Positions 18,576 through 28,826 are shown, counted from the first letter of the stretch. The stretch is 64,000 nucleotides of DNA from Acidobacteriota bacterium (GCA_021787735.1 JAJYLL010000001.1:1-64000); one strand, 5' to 3'. Made by a program: numbers and translations. The notes: generated by a model from the letters alone, not told the origin.

Positions 18576-19286
18576 TTATGCTGGCCCCCGGCCATTTCGC
18601 ACCGGGGCGTACCAACGGGCGAGGTGTTCGGCTGGGACGCCCAGCGAATAGAGCGTCTGGATCCAGACCCAACTAAACAACGTGGGAAGCAAGCCCTGGA
18701 CACGCCAGCGCCGGTCGGAAACCAGCATCGGCGGATTCAGGCAGACCGTGCGCCCAGCGCCTTCCAGGCGGCGAATGAATTCGTAGTCGTCCATGATGGG
18801 AATCGGCTTGAAACCTCCGAGGCGCTCAAAAACTTCGCGGCGCACGAACATTCCTGAGTCCCCGTAATAAATTCCGAAAGGCCGCCGCACCCGGTAGCAC
18901 CACGTAAAGAACTTTTCTACGGGTGTCTCGCCATCGAACACGATCTGAAAATTTCCGCCGATCACGGAAGGATTGCGCAGGCTGTCTTCGACCGACTCAA
19001 CGGTTTCCGGTGGCGCAACAATGTCTGCGTGAAGGAAGAGAAAGACACCGCCTGAGGCCTGCTCGGTAGCGCGGTTGCACTGGATGGCACCGTTGCGAAT
19101 GCTCTCAACCAGCCGCAAAGGTTGAGGAAAGTTGGCCGCAGCCTGGCGAACAATTTCCCGGGTGCGATCAGTGCTGCTGCCGTCGGCAACCAGCACCTCA
19201 AAGTCACCGCGCACCTGCTTCAGCGGCTCGAGCACAGAAAGGATGGAAGTCGCTTCGTTGTACGCCGGGATAATGATGCTGACCAT
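18576..19286 (-). CDS. family 2 glycosyltransferase
   Basis: MVSIIIPAYNEA, VADGSSTDRT, FLHADIVAPP; 236 aa. Confidence 0.8.
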   Translation of the reverse strand: MVSIIIPAYNEATSILSVLEPLKQVRGDFEVLVADGSSTDRTREIVRQAAANFPQPLRLVESIRNGAIQCNRATEQASGGVFLFLHADIVAPPETVESVEDSLRNPSVIGGNFQIVFDGETPVEKFFTWCYRVRRPFGIYYGDSGMFVRREVFERLGGFKPIPIMDDYEFIRRLEGAGRTVCLNPPMLVSDRRWRVQGLLPTLFSWVWIQTLYSLGVPAEHLARWYAPVRNGRGPA

Positions 19287-19335
19287 ATCCTGAATGGATG
19301 CGGAGGAGTGTGGGATGGTTCAGATCTGAAGCCGT

Positions 19336-20289
19336 TCAGCTTTCATGGACGAGAGTTCCGAGCGCGCGCAGTCTCTCGTTGCGCCGGCGCAGCCGCTCGT
19401 CGCAGGAAATCGCTTCCAGTTCGGCAAGGCAACGCTCCAGAGCGGTGCGCATCGCGGCGGCGGTAGCCTGCGGATCTGCATGAGCACCTTCCGGGGGTTC
19501 AGGCACGATCTCATCGATGATTTTGAAGCCGAGGAGGTCTTCAGCCGTCAGCTTCAGGATGCGCGCGGCGTCCTCTTTGTGTTCCCAGTCGCGCCAGAGG
19601 ATGGAAGAGCAACTCTCCGGAGCAATCACCGAGTAGACGGCATTTTCGAGCATCAGAACGCGGTCGCCTACAGAGATGGCCAGAGCACCGCCACTGCCGC
19701 CTTCGCCGTGAATAATGGGCACAATCGGAACGCGCAGCTTGGGAATTTCCTTCAGGTTAAAGGCTATGGCCTCGGCCTGGCCGCGCTCTTCGGCACCGAT
19801 GCCAGGGTACGCTCCCGGCGTGTCAACTAAGGTGATTATGGGCAGATTGAATTTGGCGGCAAGCTGCATCAGCCGGAATGCCTTCCGATAACCCTCGGGA
19901 TTTGGCATGCCGAAGTTCCGGTGCAGTTTCTGCTTGGTGTCCCGGCCCTTCTGGTGTCCTACAACCATTACAGGGTGGCCGTTGAAGCGGGCAAAGCCTC
20001 CCACAATGGCGCCATCGTCGCCGAAGCGACGATCACCGTGAAGTTCGGTGAATTCCGTAAAGAGCATCTGGATGTAGTCAAGCGTGTAAGGGCGCTGCGG
20101 GTGGCGGGCCAGCAAGACACGAGTCCATGCGTCCTTGTCTTCCGCTGTGGCGCTGCGCTGAAGCAAATCGACCTGCTCCTGTAGCCGGGTAATCTCTTCC
20201 TGAGCAACGGAGCCCTCCTGGAGCTTGAGCTCTGCAATCTGCTTCTCTAATTCCTGGACAATGGTTTTCTGTTCACTCGGCTTTGGCAT
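19336..20289 (-). CDS. accA: acetyl-CoA carboxylase carboxyltransferase subunit alpha
   Basis: [53 protein letters not shown]. Confidence 0.93.
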   Translation of the reverse strand: MPKPSEQKTIVQELEKQIAELKLQEGSVAQEEITRLQEQVDLLQRSATAEDKDAWTRVLLARHPQRPYTLDYIQMLFTEFTELHGDRRFGDDGAIVGGFARFNGHPVMVVGHQKGRDTKQKLHRNFGMPNPEGYRKAFRLMQLAAKFNLPIITLVDTPGAYPGIGAEERGQAEAIAFNLKEIPKLRVPIVPIIHGEGGSGGALAISVGDRVLMLENAVYSVIAPESCSSILWRDWEHKEDAARILKLTAEDLLGFKIIDEIVPEPPEGAHADPQATAAAMRTALERCLAELEAISCDERLRRRNERLRALGTLVHES

Positions 20290-20336
20290 AGGCGTTTACT
20301 CTTTGCGCACTCTTTTGCTCAGCGATGCGACACCAC

Positions 20337-23300
20337 TCAAATTATGTTTCCCGAACCGTTCTGGCTTTCGACTGAAACAGCTTGTTCGCCCAGCAGTCCA
20401 CGCAGCCCGGCCAGCAGTTCCTCTGTTGCATCCACAACCCTCGGGTCCTGCGGCTTCATCACCACGCGAAAGTCACCGGGTTTCTCAATTTCAAAGAGTA
20501 CAGGATTATGACCCGGGTGAGAGCGCAAAAGACCCTCCAGTTCTCCCAGCAGACGGTCGGAGATATCAGCAGGATTGATCCTGATATGCAAAGCGGGCTT
20601 CTTGCTGTTTACAGCCGCCTCAAGAGGTTTTGCCTCATTCACCACCACCTTGGCGCGAGAGTTCTCATCGTGCCGTACCCTGCCCTTGATCAGTAATGCG
20701 GTGTCCTGTTTCAGAACTCCCTGAAGCTCCTCGAGGGCCTTGGGAAAGATCAGCAGCTCAACTGTACCCCGCAGATCTTCCAACACTCCCGCGCCCCACA
20801 GCGCACCCTTCTTGCTGGGGCGGACCCGCAGGTTGGTGAGGATGCCCCCCAGCGTGATCGGCGAGTCATTTTCCATTTCATCGAGCATGGAACTGTTGGC
20901 CTGGGTAAGCTCCCGCACGTGGGCCATGTATTTTTCAAGGGGGTGTCCGGTGACATAAAAGCCAAGAAGTTCTTTTTCGCCCAACAGACGTTCCGCTTCT
21001 GAGAGTTCCGGAATGTCCGGGAGATCGGCCGGTGCGGTGCTGGCGGAATCATCTCCACCGCCAAAAAGCCCGTGTTGGCCGCTCTCCGCGTGTCGCTGCT
21101 GCCGCTGGCCCCACTCCATGGTGCGATCGAGCACGGCAAGCAGTTGCGACCTTCGCGCGCCCATGGAATCCGCCGCTCCAGCCTTGATCAAGCTTTCAAT
21201 TACCCGCTTATTCAGCAGGCGCAGGTCCACGTGCTCGCAAAACTGGAACAGGTTGTCAAAACGCCCGAGCTTGTTGCGGGCTTCTACAACAGAAACGATG
21301 GCGGCGTCTCCCACGTTCTTGATGGCTGTCAGGCCAAAGCGAATCTGTCCATTGCTGGGAGTAAACGTCCGATCGCTGGAGTTAAGGTCCGGCGGAAGAA
21401 TATCAATGCCCATGTCGCGGCATTCGTTCAAGTAATCCGTCAGCTTGTCCGGGTTGCCGATTTCGGACGTCAGCAGCGCGGCCATGAATTCCACGGAGTA
21501 ATGAGTTTTCAGGTAAGCCGTTTGATAGGCCACCAGGGCGTAAGCGGCCGAATGCGACTTGTTGAATCCGTAGGCGGCAAATTGTGCCATCAGGTCAAAC
21601 AGCTTCTCCGCCTTGCCGGCCGGAACACCTTTCTCTTTCGCACCAGCCAGGAACTTCTCCTGCATGGCAACCATGACTTCGTGTTTCTTTTTCCCCATGG
21701 CGCGGCGGAGCACGTCGGCTTCGCCCAGGGTGAACCCGGCTACGGCCGCAGCAATCTGCATCACCTGTTCCTGATAGACAATAACGCCATAGGTTTCGTC
21801 GAGGATATCCTTTAGCTGTGGCAGGTCATAAGTGACCCTTTTCTTTCCGGTCTTGCGGGCGATGAAGTCGTCAATCATTCCGCCCTGGATGGGTCCGGGC
21901 CGGTAGAGCGCATTCAATGCCGTCAGATCCGCCAGCCGGCTCGGCTTGACGCGGCGCAGGATTTCCGTCATGCCGCGGCTTTCAAACTGGAAGATGCCGG
22001 CGGTGAGTCCATTGCTTAAAAGCTCATATGTTGCGGCGTCGTCTTTGGGTAAGGTGTCGAGATCCAACTTTTCGCGCCGCGTGGCCTCAATCAGCTTCAG
22101 GCAGTCGTCCAAAACCGTCAGCGTGGTCAGACCCAGAAAATCCATCTTGAGCAGGCCGATTTTCTCAAGGTCGTCCATTGCGTACTGGGTCGTAATTTCG
22201 TCTTTGCTGCTCTTGTACAGCGGGACAATTTCCTGCAGCGGCTGCGGAGAGATCACGACACCGGCGGCGTGCGTGGAGGCGTGGCGAGCAAACCCTTCAA
22301 GCCTTCCGGCGATTTCCAGCAGATCCGCCACACGGGTGTCCGCGGCCTTCAACTGGCGAAGGTCCGCAGATTGCTTGAGAGCCTCGTCGAGCGTGATGTT
22401 CAGGACAGTCGGCACGAGCTTCGCGATCTTATCCACTTCCGCAAAGGGCATGTCCATCACGCGGCCCGCATCGCGAATCACGGCCTTGGCGCCCATCGTT
22501 CCAAATGTGATGATCTGGCTGACGTTTTCTCGCCCGTACTTGCCAGTGACGTAGTCGATGACTTCGCCTCGCCGGCGCATGCAGAAGTCGATATCGATGT
22601 CGGGGAAGGATATCCTTTCAGGGTTGAGAAAACGTTCGAACAGCAGGTCGTGCTGGAGCGGATCAACATCTGTGATGTGCAGCGCGTAGGAAACCAGACT
22701 GCCGGCGGCCGATCCGCGTCCCGGGCCAACGGGAATGCACTGTTCGCGGGCATGGCGGATGAAATCCCACACAATCAGAAAGTAACCAGAAAAATGCATC
22801 TGCTTGATCAGCGCAAGCTCAAGCTCGAGGCGGTCATCGTAGGCTTCGAGTGGATGGCGCAATTTTCCTGCTGTCTGCAACCGCTCCAGCCGCTCCCTCC
22901 GTCTGGCAAATCCCTCACGGGTCATCCTTTCGAAGTAACTGTCGAGCGACTCGCCGGGCGGGACCTCAAAATGCGGGAAAACATGTTCTTTTTGCTCGAG
23001 CTTGACGTTGCAGCGCTCGGCAATTTCCAGCGTGTGCGTCAGGGCGTCCGGGATCTCACTGAACACCGCGGCCATTTCTTCGTAGGTCTTGAAATAAAAC
23101 TGGTCGGTCGGGAACTTCATCCGGTGGGGGTCGCTGAGGGTCTTGCCCGTCTGGATACAAACCAGAACTTCCTGGGCCCGCGCGTCGTCCCGTGTCAGAT
23201 AGTGGCAATCGTTGGTTGCCACAAGCGGGATTCCGGTCTCGCGCGACAGGCGAACCAGGTCCGGATTGATCTTGTGCTCCTCCGGCATGCCCTGGTCCTG

Positions 23301-23828
23301 AATTTCCAGAAAGAAGTTTCCCTTCCCGAAAATGTCTTGCAGGTCGTGGGCTGACTGGACCGCCGCATCGTAACGCTCCGCTGAAAGCGCCACGGCAACC
23401 TCTCCACGGAGGCAAGCGGAAAGTGCAATCAGGCCCTCGGAGTGTTGGGCCAGCAGATCTTTATCGATCCGCGGCTTGTAATAATAGCCTTCCGTATAGG
23501 CTGCGGAAACCAGTTTGACCAGGTTCTGATAACCGCGCTCGTTTTCGCAGAGCAAAACAAAATGGTAGGGACGGTCGACATCCGGCGAGCGGTCAAAGCG
23601 GTTTGTTCCCGCCACGTAGACCTCGCAGCCGATGATGGGCTTAACGCCATGCTTGCGCGCCGCTTCATAGAACTTCACGGCGCCAAACAGGTTTCCGTGA
23701 TCAGTTACTGCCACCGCCGGCATCTTGCGTTCGGCGGCCAACTCCGTAAGCCTGTTAATGCCGCATGCGCCATCCAGCAGACTGTAGTCCGTGTGTAAAT
23801 GAAGATGAACGAAGTTTTCGGATGCCAT
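20337..23828 (-). CDS. dnaE: DNA polymerase III subunit alpha
   Basis: PHP N-terminus FVHLHLHTDYSLLDGACGI, PDIDIDFCMRRR, YGVIVYQEQVMQIA; start taken at MASENFVHLH. Confidence 0.95.
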   Translation of the reverse strand: MASENFVHLHLHTDYSLLDGACGINRLTELAAERKMPAVAVTDHGNLFGAVKFYEAARKHGVKPIIGCEVYVAGTNRFDRSPDVDRPYHFVLLCENERGYQNLVKLVSAAYTEGYYYKPRIDKDLLAQHSEGLIALSACLRGEVAVALSAERYDAAVQSAHDLQDIFGKGNFFLEIQDQGMPEEHKINPDLVRLSRETGIPLVATNDCHYLTRDDARAQEVLVCIQTGKTLSDPHRMKFPTDQFYFKTYEEMAAVFSEIPDALTHTLEIAERCNVKLEQKEHVFPHFEVPPGESLDSYFERMTREGFARRRERLERLQTAGKLRHPLEAYDDRLELELALIKQMHFSGYFLIVWDFIRHAREQCIPVGPGRGSAAGSLVSYALHITDVDPLQHDLLFERFLNPERISFPDIDIDFCMRRRGEVIDYVTGKYGRENVSQIITFGTMGAKAVIRDAGRVMDMPFAEVDKIAKLVPTVLNITLDEALKQSADLRQLKAADTRVADLLEIAGRLEGFARHASTHAAGVVISPQPLQEIVPLYKSSKDEITTQYAMDDLEKIGLLKMDFLGLTTLTVLDDCLKLIEATRREKLDLDTLPKDDAATYELLSNGLTAGIFQFESRGMTEILRRVKPSRLADLTALNALYRPGPIQGGMIDDFIARKTGKKRVTYDLPQLKDILDETYGVIVYQEQVMQIAAAVAGFTLGEADVLRRAMGKKKHEVMVAMQEKFLAGAKEKGVPAGKAEKLFDLMAQFAAYGFNKSHSAAYALVAYQTAYLKTHYSVEFMAALLTSEIGNPDKLTDYLNECRDMGIDILPPDLNSSDRTFTPSNGQIRFGLTAIKNVGDAAIVSVVEARNKLGRFDNLFQFCEHVDLRLLNKRVIESLIKAGAADSMGARRSQLLAVLDRTMEWGQRQQRHAESGQHGLFGGGDDSASTAPADLPDIPELSEAERLLGEKELLGFYVTGHPLEKYMAHVRELTQANSSMLDEMENDSPITLGGILTNLRVRPSKKGALWGAGVLEDLRGTVELLIFPKALEELQGVLKQDTALLIKGRVRHDENSRAKVVVNEAKPLEAAVNSKKPALHIRINPADISDRLLGELEGLLRSHPGHNPVLFEIEKPGDFRVVMKPQDPRVVDATEELLAGLRGLLGEQAVSVESQNGSGNII

Positions 23829-24024
23829 TCCGAGCCATTCTACCAAAAATCAGTTCGCAGGTGTGCACAGGGGCCAAAATTCCTGCAAGCGCCGATATTC
23901 CGGCGTGAATGCCACAGACAATCCGAGATGTGACAAGTCATAGAATTTACAAGGCTTCTTTCGGGTTCTCCGTGGGCAAACACACTTCCGCCCAGCCCTC
24001 TCAGCGGACGGGCACTTGATGGAG

Positions 24025-24059
24025 GAGAGCATTCGGCCGTTGGCAGCCGCAATGCTCTC
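24025..24059. terminator. strong hairpin downstream of cytochrome c gene (no U-tract)
   Basis: GAGAGCATT (24025-24033) / AATGCTCTC (24051-24059) with nested CGGC/GCCG; 26-60 nt past the minus-strand stop at 24085. Confidence 0.4.
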
Positions 24060-24084
24060 TCCAATGAATTCGCGGGAGCTGCGG

Positions 24085-24657
24085 CTACTTGTGTCCGTGC
24101 ACGGACTTTGCCGCCGGGCTTGGTGCTGTTGGCGCCGGTGGCGGCGAGGGCGGAGTTGAAAGGGTTTGCTTGATGTCAGGCGGCAGCTTGTCGGCATTTG
24201 CCAGCAGCAGGCTGACGTTCCACAACTGCTCGTCGGTTAACATGTTGTCAAAGCCTGGCATGCCGGTCAGCCGGATGCCGTGCTTGGCCTTCCAATAGGT
24301 CACGCCTACAGGATCATCAGTGACCATGTGTCCCGGCGAGAACAGTTGCGGCGGCCGGGGAAACATTCCTTTCGAGATGTCTGAGGCAGGAGCGCCGGGA
24401 AGGCCGTGGCAGACCTCACAGTTATGATGATAGATATCTACGCCCGCACGCAATTCGCCTTCGCTTGCCCTTGTGGAATGGGTCTTGGGTGCTTCCCGGC
24501 TGATGGTGGCGTGCAGGGCCGTCTTGGCGAAAAATGTCTCAAGTGGCATTGGTGACGAGGAGGTTGCGACCGGCGCATGGCCGGACACACAGTAAAGGTA
24601 AAAAAGAACCGGAACCAGAAGAAACCCGATAATTACACCAACAATAAGCTTTGCCAT
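24085..24657 (-). CDS. membrane-anchored c-type cytochrome
   Basis: CEVCHGLPG heme site (CxxCH), N-terminal TM, distal Met in GMPGFDNML. Confidence 0.8.
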   Translation of the reverse strand: MAKLIVGVIIGFLLVPVLFYLYCVSGHAPVATSSSPMPLETFFAKTALHATISREAPKTHSTRASEGELRAGVDIYHHNCEVCHGLPGAPASDISKGMFPRPPQLFSPGHMVTDDPVGVTYWKAKHGIRLTGMPGFDNMLTDEQLWNVSLLLANADKLPPDIKQTLSTPPSPPPAPTAPSPAAKSVHGHK

Positions 24658-24749
24658 AGTATTTTTTCACCCCACTTCAGAATCGACATCGATTAGATGC
24701 CGTACTTCACCTTTCGGCTTGCTGCCTGACGGAAAACGCTGGAAATTTC

Positions 24750-26201
24750 TCAGCTCCGCCGCGCCTTCTTCTGCCTGACGGCAGGATGTACACCCCTTGC
24801 AGACTTGACGGCTTGCTTCCTTGGCCCTGCCTTAACCGGTTTTGCAGGTGGTGTGTTGCTTGCCGGTGGGATGGGTTCTTCTTTGATCCCGGCCCGCGAT
24901 CGCAGTTCCTGAAGCATTTGCTGATGGCTCTTGATCTTGCCATCCAGCAGATCGAAAAAGACACGCTCCAAAATCTTATCGAATTGGGGCCCAGGTTTGA
25001 TTCCCAGCACCAAAAGTTCACTTTCCGGCAACCGTGCGCGGACCTGCGGTACCTTCTCTATAAAATGTTTGACGCGTGTCTGCACTTTCGCTTGAGGATA
25101 GTAGGCCAGCAAAAAGAGCAGCAGCGGCCTGGGCTGCTGCGATAGCACCTTGTAGGCATGGCTGGGTGTTCCGCACTTGGCGCTGGAAAGGACACGGGCA
25201 ATCTTCTTGGCGTCTCGTTCCAGACCAAGCGCAAGCTTCACCGCCCTGGGATCATTCAGCACCTTCTTTGCCAGCTGCTGCTTCTGCGGCCGGCTCAATT
25301 TGGATGCAAGACAATCAAAGTTCAGCAGGAACATGTCTTCTGCGGGAAACTTCCTGGCCAGCGCGTTGATCTTTCTGAAGCGATCATAGGCAATCCGTGC
25401 AAGGCCACGATCCAGTCCTCCCAGAATGCCACGGTCCTCATACAACTTGAGAATGTGGTCAGGGTTTTCCTCGCGCAGCACGGCCTCTATTTCCTGCGCC
25501 TGCTTGTCTGGTTGCAGATTGGCCCACATTCCTTCTTCCAGTGCAGCATCCAGCCACCGCTGAGTCTTCTCGTCAGGCTTAAACCCAAACCGAAGCCCCA
25601 GCCGAAACAGACGATATACCCTTACGGGGTCGTCCAAGAAGCTTCGCGAGTAGAGGGCACGAATTTCCTGCCTTTCGATATCTCCGACCCCATTCTTGGG
25701 GTCCAGAAGAAGGCCCCGGGAATTCGGATGCAACGAAATCGCCATGGCGTTGAAGGCGAAGTCGCGCCCTTTCAGATCGTCAAAAATCATTGCGGGTAGT
25801 ATTTGCGGGCGCTTCCCGGGCTTGGATGCAATCTCCTGACGGCACCTGGAAACTTCAGCACGAACACCGTTGCTGAACTGTAACTCCGCCGATCCGCGAT
25901 GCTGGTCAATCCGTGAGCTGACAACCTCCAGAGCGCTCGTGGCCCATGCCGAGCCCTTTCGGCCAGCCCTCTTGGCCTTCGTTTTGCCGGGAATTATGTG
26001 CCGGAGTAGTTTCTGGATGTCGCCTTCAGCGGCAAGATCCAAATCGCGGACGATGGCCTGGCCAAAGGTCATGTCGCGCACCGCTCCGCCTACCAGGTAA
26101 AGGTTGATCCCTTCACTATAGGCGATCCGGCTGAGTTCATTGACGAACTGGAACTGGCCGGGTGAGAGTCGGCTCTCCATCAGGAAGTTATAGTCGGTCA
26201 T
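24750..26201 (-). CDS. CCA tRNA nucleotidyltransferase / poly(A) polymerase family
   Basis: LVGGAVRDMTFGQAIVRDLDLAAEGD, RDFAFNAMAISL, DDPVRVYRLFRLGLRF. Confidence 0.82.
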   Translation of the reverse strand: MTDYNFLMESRLSPGQFQFVNELSRIAYSEGINLYLVGGAVRDMTFGQAIVRDLDLAAEGDIQKLLRHIIPGKTKAKRAGRKGSAWATSALEVVSSRIDQHRGSAELQFSNGVRAEVSRCRQEIASKPGKRPQILPAMIFDDLKGRDFAFNAMAISLHPNSRGLLLDPKNGVGDIERQEIRALYSRSFLDDPVRVYRLFRLGLRFGFKPDEKTQRWLDAALEEGMWANLQPDKQAQEIEAVLREENPDHILKLYEDRGILGGLDRGLARIAYDRFRKINALARKFPAEDMFLLNFDCLASKLSRPQKQQLAKKVLNDPRAVKLALGLERDAKKIARVLSSAKCGTPSHAYKVLSQQPRPLLLFLLAYYPQAKVQTRVKHFIEKVPQVRARLPESELLVLGIKPGPQFDKILERVFFDLLDGKIKSHQQMLQELRSRAGIKEEPIPPASNTPPAKPVKAGPRKQAVKSARGVHPAVRQKKARRS

Positions 26202-26238
26202 GTTTTCCTATCAGGCGAGCCACGACGGAATCCAATAT

Positions 26239-27165
26239 TCAGGCTCGCGGGTGGTGATTTTGATAGACTTGGCGCAACCTCTCCTTAAGCACATGGGTAT
26301 AAATCTGGGTCGTGGAAATATCACTATGACCCAGCATGGTCTGGATTGACCGGAGGTCGGCGCCCCTCTCAAGTAGATGAGTGGCAAATGAATGCCGAAC
26401 CATGTGTGGGGTCAACGAAATACGAATTCCTGCCCGGCGACCGTAGGCAGACAAAATCTTCCAGAATCCTACACGTGAAAGCCTGCCACCCCGCTGGTTC
26501 AGGAAAAGATACGGAACGCCCTGGCGTTTTGTGAAAGTACTTCCTCCTTCCCGGAGATATACTTCCACGGCGCGCAGGGCTGATTTGCCCACGGGGATCA
26601 ACCGCTCTTTGTTTCCCTTGCCCAGGCAGCGGACGATGCCAATGTTTGGCTCAAAGTCCTCCCAGCGTATGCTCAAAAGCTCAGAAACCCGCATTCCCGT
26701 GGCGTAAAGAAGTTCCAGCATGGCGCGGTCCCGAAGGCCCGTAGGAGTTGACGAATCCGGTTGTGCAAGTAAAAGCTCAACCTCTTGAAAATTCAAGTAC
26801 TTGGGAAGAGAGTGCGACAGGTGAGGGGCTTCCACTTCGTGGGCGGGGTCCGCGGAAAGTCGCCCTTCTTTGACTAGGAAACGGAAAAAGTGCCGAACAG
26901 CCGCCAGTTGCCTTGCTGCAGATCGGGCGCTTAAGCCTTGCCTGTAAAGAGTTTCCAGGAACTTGCGGATATGCTCATGCCGAACCTTCTCAAGCGGCAA
27001 ACCCGACTTCTGAAGATAACCGGCGAAATTGTTCAGATCGCGCCTGTAGCTTGCAATGCTGTTAGAAGCCAGACCCTTTTCGACTGCAGCATAATCCAGA
27101 AAGCTGGAAAGTTCTGCAGAAATATTGGCGATTGTGTCCGGCATTCGTCGCCTCTGCCCGCCCAC
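26239..27165 (-). CDS. xerD: tyrosine recombinase XerD-like
   Basis: Catalytic residues in ATGMRVSELLSIRWEDF, HMVRHSFATHLLERGADLRSIQTMLGHSDISTTQIYTHV. Confidence 0.88.
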   Translation of the reverse strand: MGGQRRRMPDTIANISAELSSFLDYAAVEKGLASNSIASYRRDLNNFAGYLQKSGLPLEKVRHEHIRKFLETLYRQGLSARSAARQLAAVRHFFRFLVKEGRLSADPAHEVEAPHLSHSLPKYLNFQEVELLLAQPDSSTPTGLRDRAMLELLYATGMRVSELLSIRWEDFEPNIGIVRCLGKGNKERLIPVGKSALRAVEVYLREGGSTFTKRQGVPYLFLNQRGGRLSRVGFWKILSAYGRRAGIRISLTPHMVRHSFATHLLERGADLRSIQTMLGHSDISTTQIYTHVLKERLRQVYQNHHPRA

Positions 27166-27348
27166 TCTTGCTAATATCAGAACCTATACTTCTTTATGTG
27201 AGGCATCAAGAAACATAGCATAAGTCATTGATGATAAAACGCATATCACGTTCCAGATTATTATTCCGCGCTGTAAACACTCAATCCATCACCGTAAAGG
27301 GACTGACAGCCTGCACTTTAACCTATGATGATCTGAAACGTGCTTGCG

Positions 27349-27379
27349 TTTGTCAATAGCAAGTGCCTTTTTGTCAATA
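27349..27379 (-). repeat. two 10-bp direct repeats TATTGACAAA at 21-bp spacing
   Basis: Plus-strand TTTGTCAATA at 27349-27358 and 27370-27379, in the 5' region of xerD. Confidence 0.55.
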
Positions 27380-27621
27380 CAATAGCCAAAAATTGCCGAC
27401 TAAAACCAGCCTGACCGAGCCTGCCACGAGGGAAAATTGAATCGAACCGAATCTTAGCACAGGAAATTTCGTAAGGCCAAGACTGATTTTCATTTCGCGT
27501 TAAGTTAGGGGCTGCCAATACTTCAGATCACAGCATGTGGGCAAAGGTGCGGTGACGGTTCCGCAAAGCGACCGTACGACGAGACCCTGCACTTTCTTAA
27601 CCTCGGGATCAACGGAACTTG

Positions 27622-28350
27622 CTATATATTTAAATTAACAGGAGGTAATTCAAGCCTCTTGTGGATGGCATAAAGCACAAGTTCCAGCCGGTCCGAAACA
27701 CCAACCTTGTCGTAAATGGACCGGAGGTGGTTCTTGACCGTTTGTTCGGTAATTGTCAGGTGGTGTGCAATGTCCCGGTTTCGCCAGCCTTGCGTCAGAC
27801 AACTGATAATAGCCTTTTCCCTGGGAGTAAGGGTGTCAACTGGGTGGTTCCGGCGGACTATTCCTGGAGCACTTTCTTCGCCGTATTCGTAATGGGGTGG
27901 ATGGATTGCTTCTCCGTTGATGACCTTTCGGACATTTTCGACAAAAACTTCCGGCGGGGCTGCCCTTGGAATCATTCCAGAAATTCCGCCATCGGCCAAT
28001 ATGTTCTTCTCTGCAATCGACAGTTTCGAACCTGTCACAACGACCCTGCAGTCGGGAGAGTCACGGCGGATTTGTCTGAGAAGTCCGACGAAGCCATCAA
28101 GCGCAATCTCCTTTTGGACGATGGCGACGTCGGGCCTGAAGGATTTTGCCATTGCAACCAGTTGATATGAATTTTCGGCCTGCGCCACAACCCGGAGGTC
28201 GTCTTCAACGCTGAAAAGCTTCTTAAGCCCGAGCCGGAAAACTCCTTCGCCGTCTGCAATCAGGATTTTAATTCTGGCTTTGTTATTCAATTGCCTTTTT
28301 GCATGCATCCCTGTTGGGGAAGAAGCGAGCCGCCTCGACCCACCATTCAC
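27622..28350 (-). CDS. NarL/LuxR-type regulator with degenerate receiver domain
   Basis: C-terminal LuxR HTH (LTPREKAIISCLTQGWRNRDIAHHLTITEQTVKNHLRSIYDKVGV); receiver fold lacks canonical Asp residues. Confidence 0.82.
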   Translation of the reverse strand: MNGGSRRLASSPTGMHAKRQLNNKARIKILIADGEGVFRLGLKKLFSVEDDLRVVAQAENSYQLVAMAKSFRPDVAIVQKEIALDGFVGLLRQIRRDSPDCRVVVTGSKLSIAEKNILADGGISGMIPRAAPPEVFVENVRKVINGEAIHPPHYEYGEESAPGIVRRNHPVDTLTPREKAIISCLTQGWRNRDIAHHLTITEQTVKNHLRSIYDKVGVSDRLELVLYAIHKRLELPPVNLNI

Positions 28351-28475
28351 AATAGGTGAAGGACCCGCTACGATATCTGGCCCTCTGTTCCGTTGCGGAT
28401 GGGAATTACGGTGTTGGATAATAGCCTCCCCCTTCCATTTTGCGCGACGAGTGCTGATCGGCGCAGAGCCGGGAA

Positions 28476-28826
28476 CTACGGGGAATCCTTAATTGCAGTC
28501 AATTGATAATCGTCTATGACCACGCCTAACCCGGTCGCAGCACGACCTTTGCGCCTGCGAACAACCCGGCCCTCACAGTGCAACTGCATGGGCCTGTTTG
28601 TGACTTCTGGCGGAAGAGCTACGGTGAACTGAATTGGAGTGTCATGTCGCAGCCGAACCGGTGCCAGTATAAAAAGCCCGTTCCCGCTTATATTCTCCGT
28701 CTTGCCTTGCACGACCTTCTCTTTCCCTTCCTGTGTTTTCCATCGAATTTGGACGGGGAGTTCCACGGGGATCCTTGTTCCAGCACGAATTCCTTTCGGT
28801 CTACGGCTCATTCTGCCTGCCTCCAT
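28476..28826 (-). CDS. PilZ domain protein
   Basis: RxxxR (RAGTR) and (D/N)xSxxG (NISGNG) motifs in 116 aa. Confidence 0.75.
   Translation of the reverse strand: MEAGRMSRRPKGIRAGTRIPVELPVQIRWKTQEGKEKVVQGKTENISGNGLFILAPVRLRHDTPIQFTVALPPEVTNRPMQLHCEGRVVRRRKGRAATGLGVVIDDYQLTAIKDSP

Noticed and set aside
22269-23354. 361-aa plus-strand ORF opposite dnaE
   Set aside because: Antisense to a certain DNA polymerase gene; no domain recognisable.
26239-27165. Tyrosine recombinase as evidence of an integrative element
   Set aside because: Looks like housekeeping XerD; no att-like repeats, tRNA or phage/ICE genes nearby.
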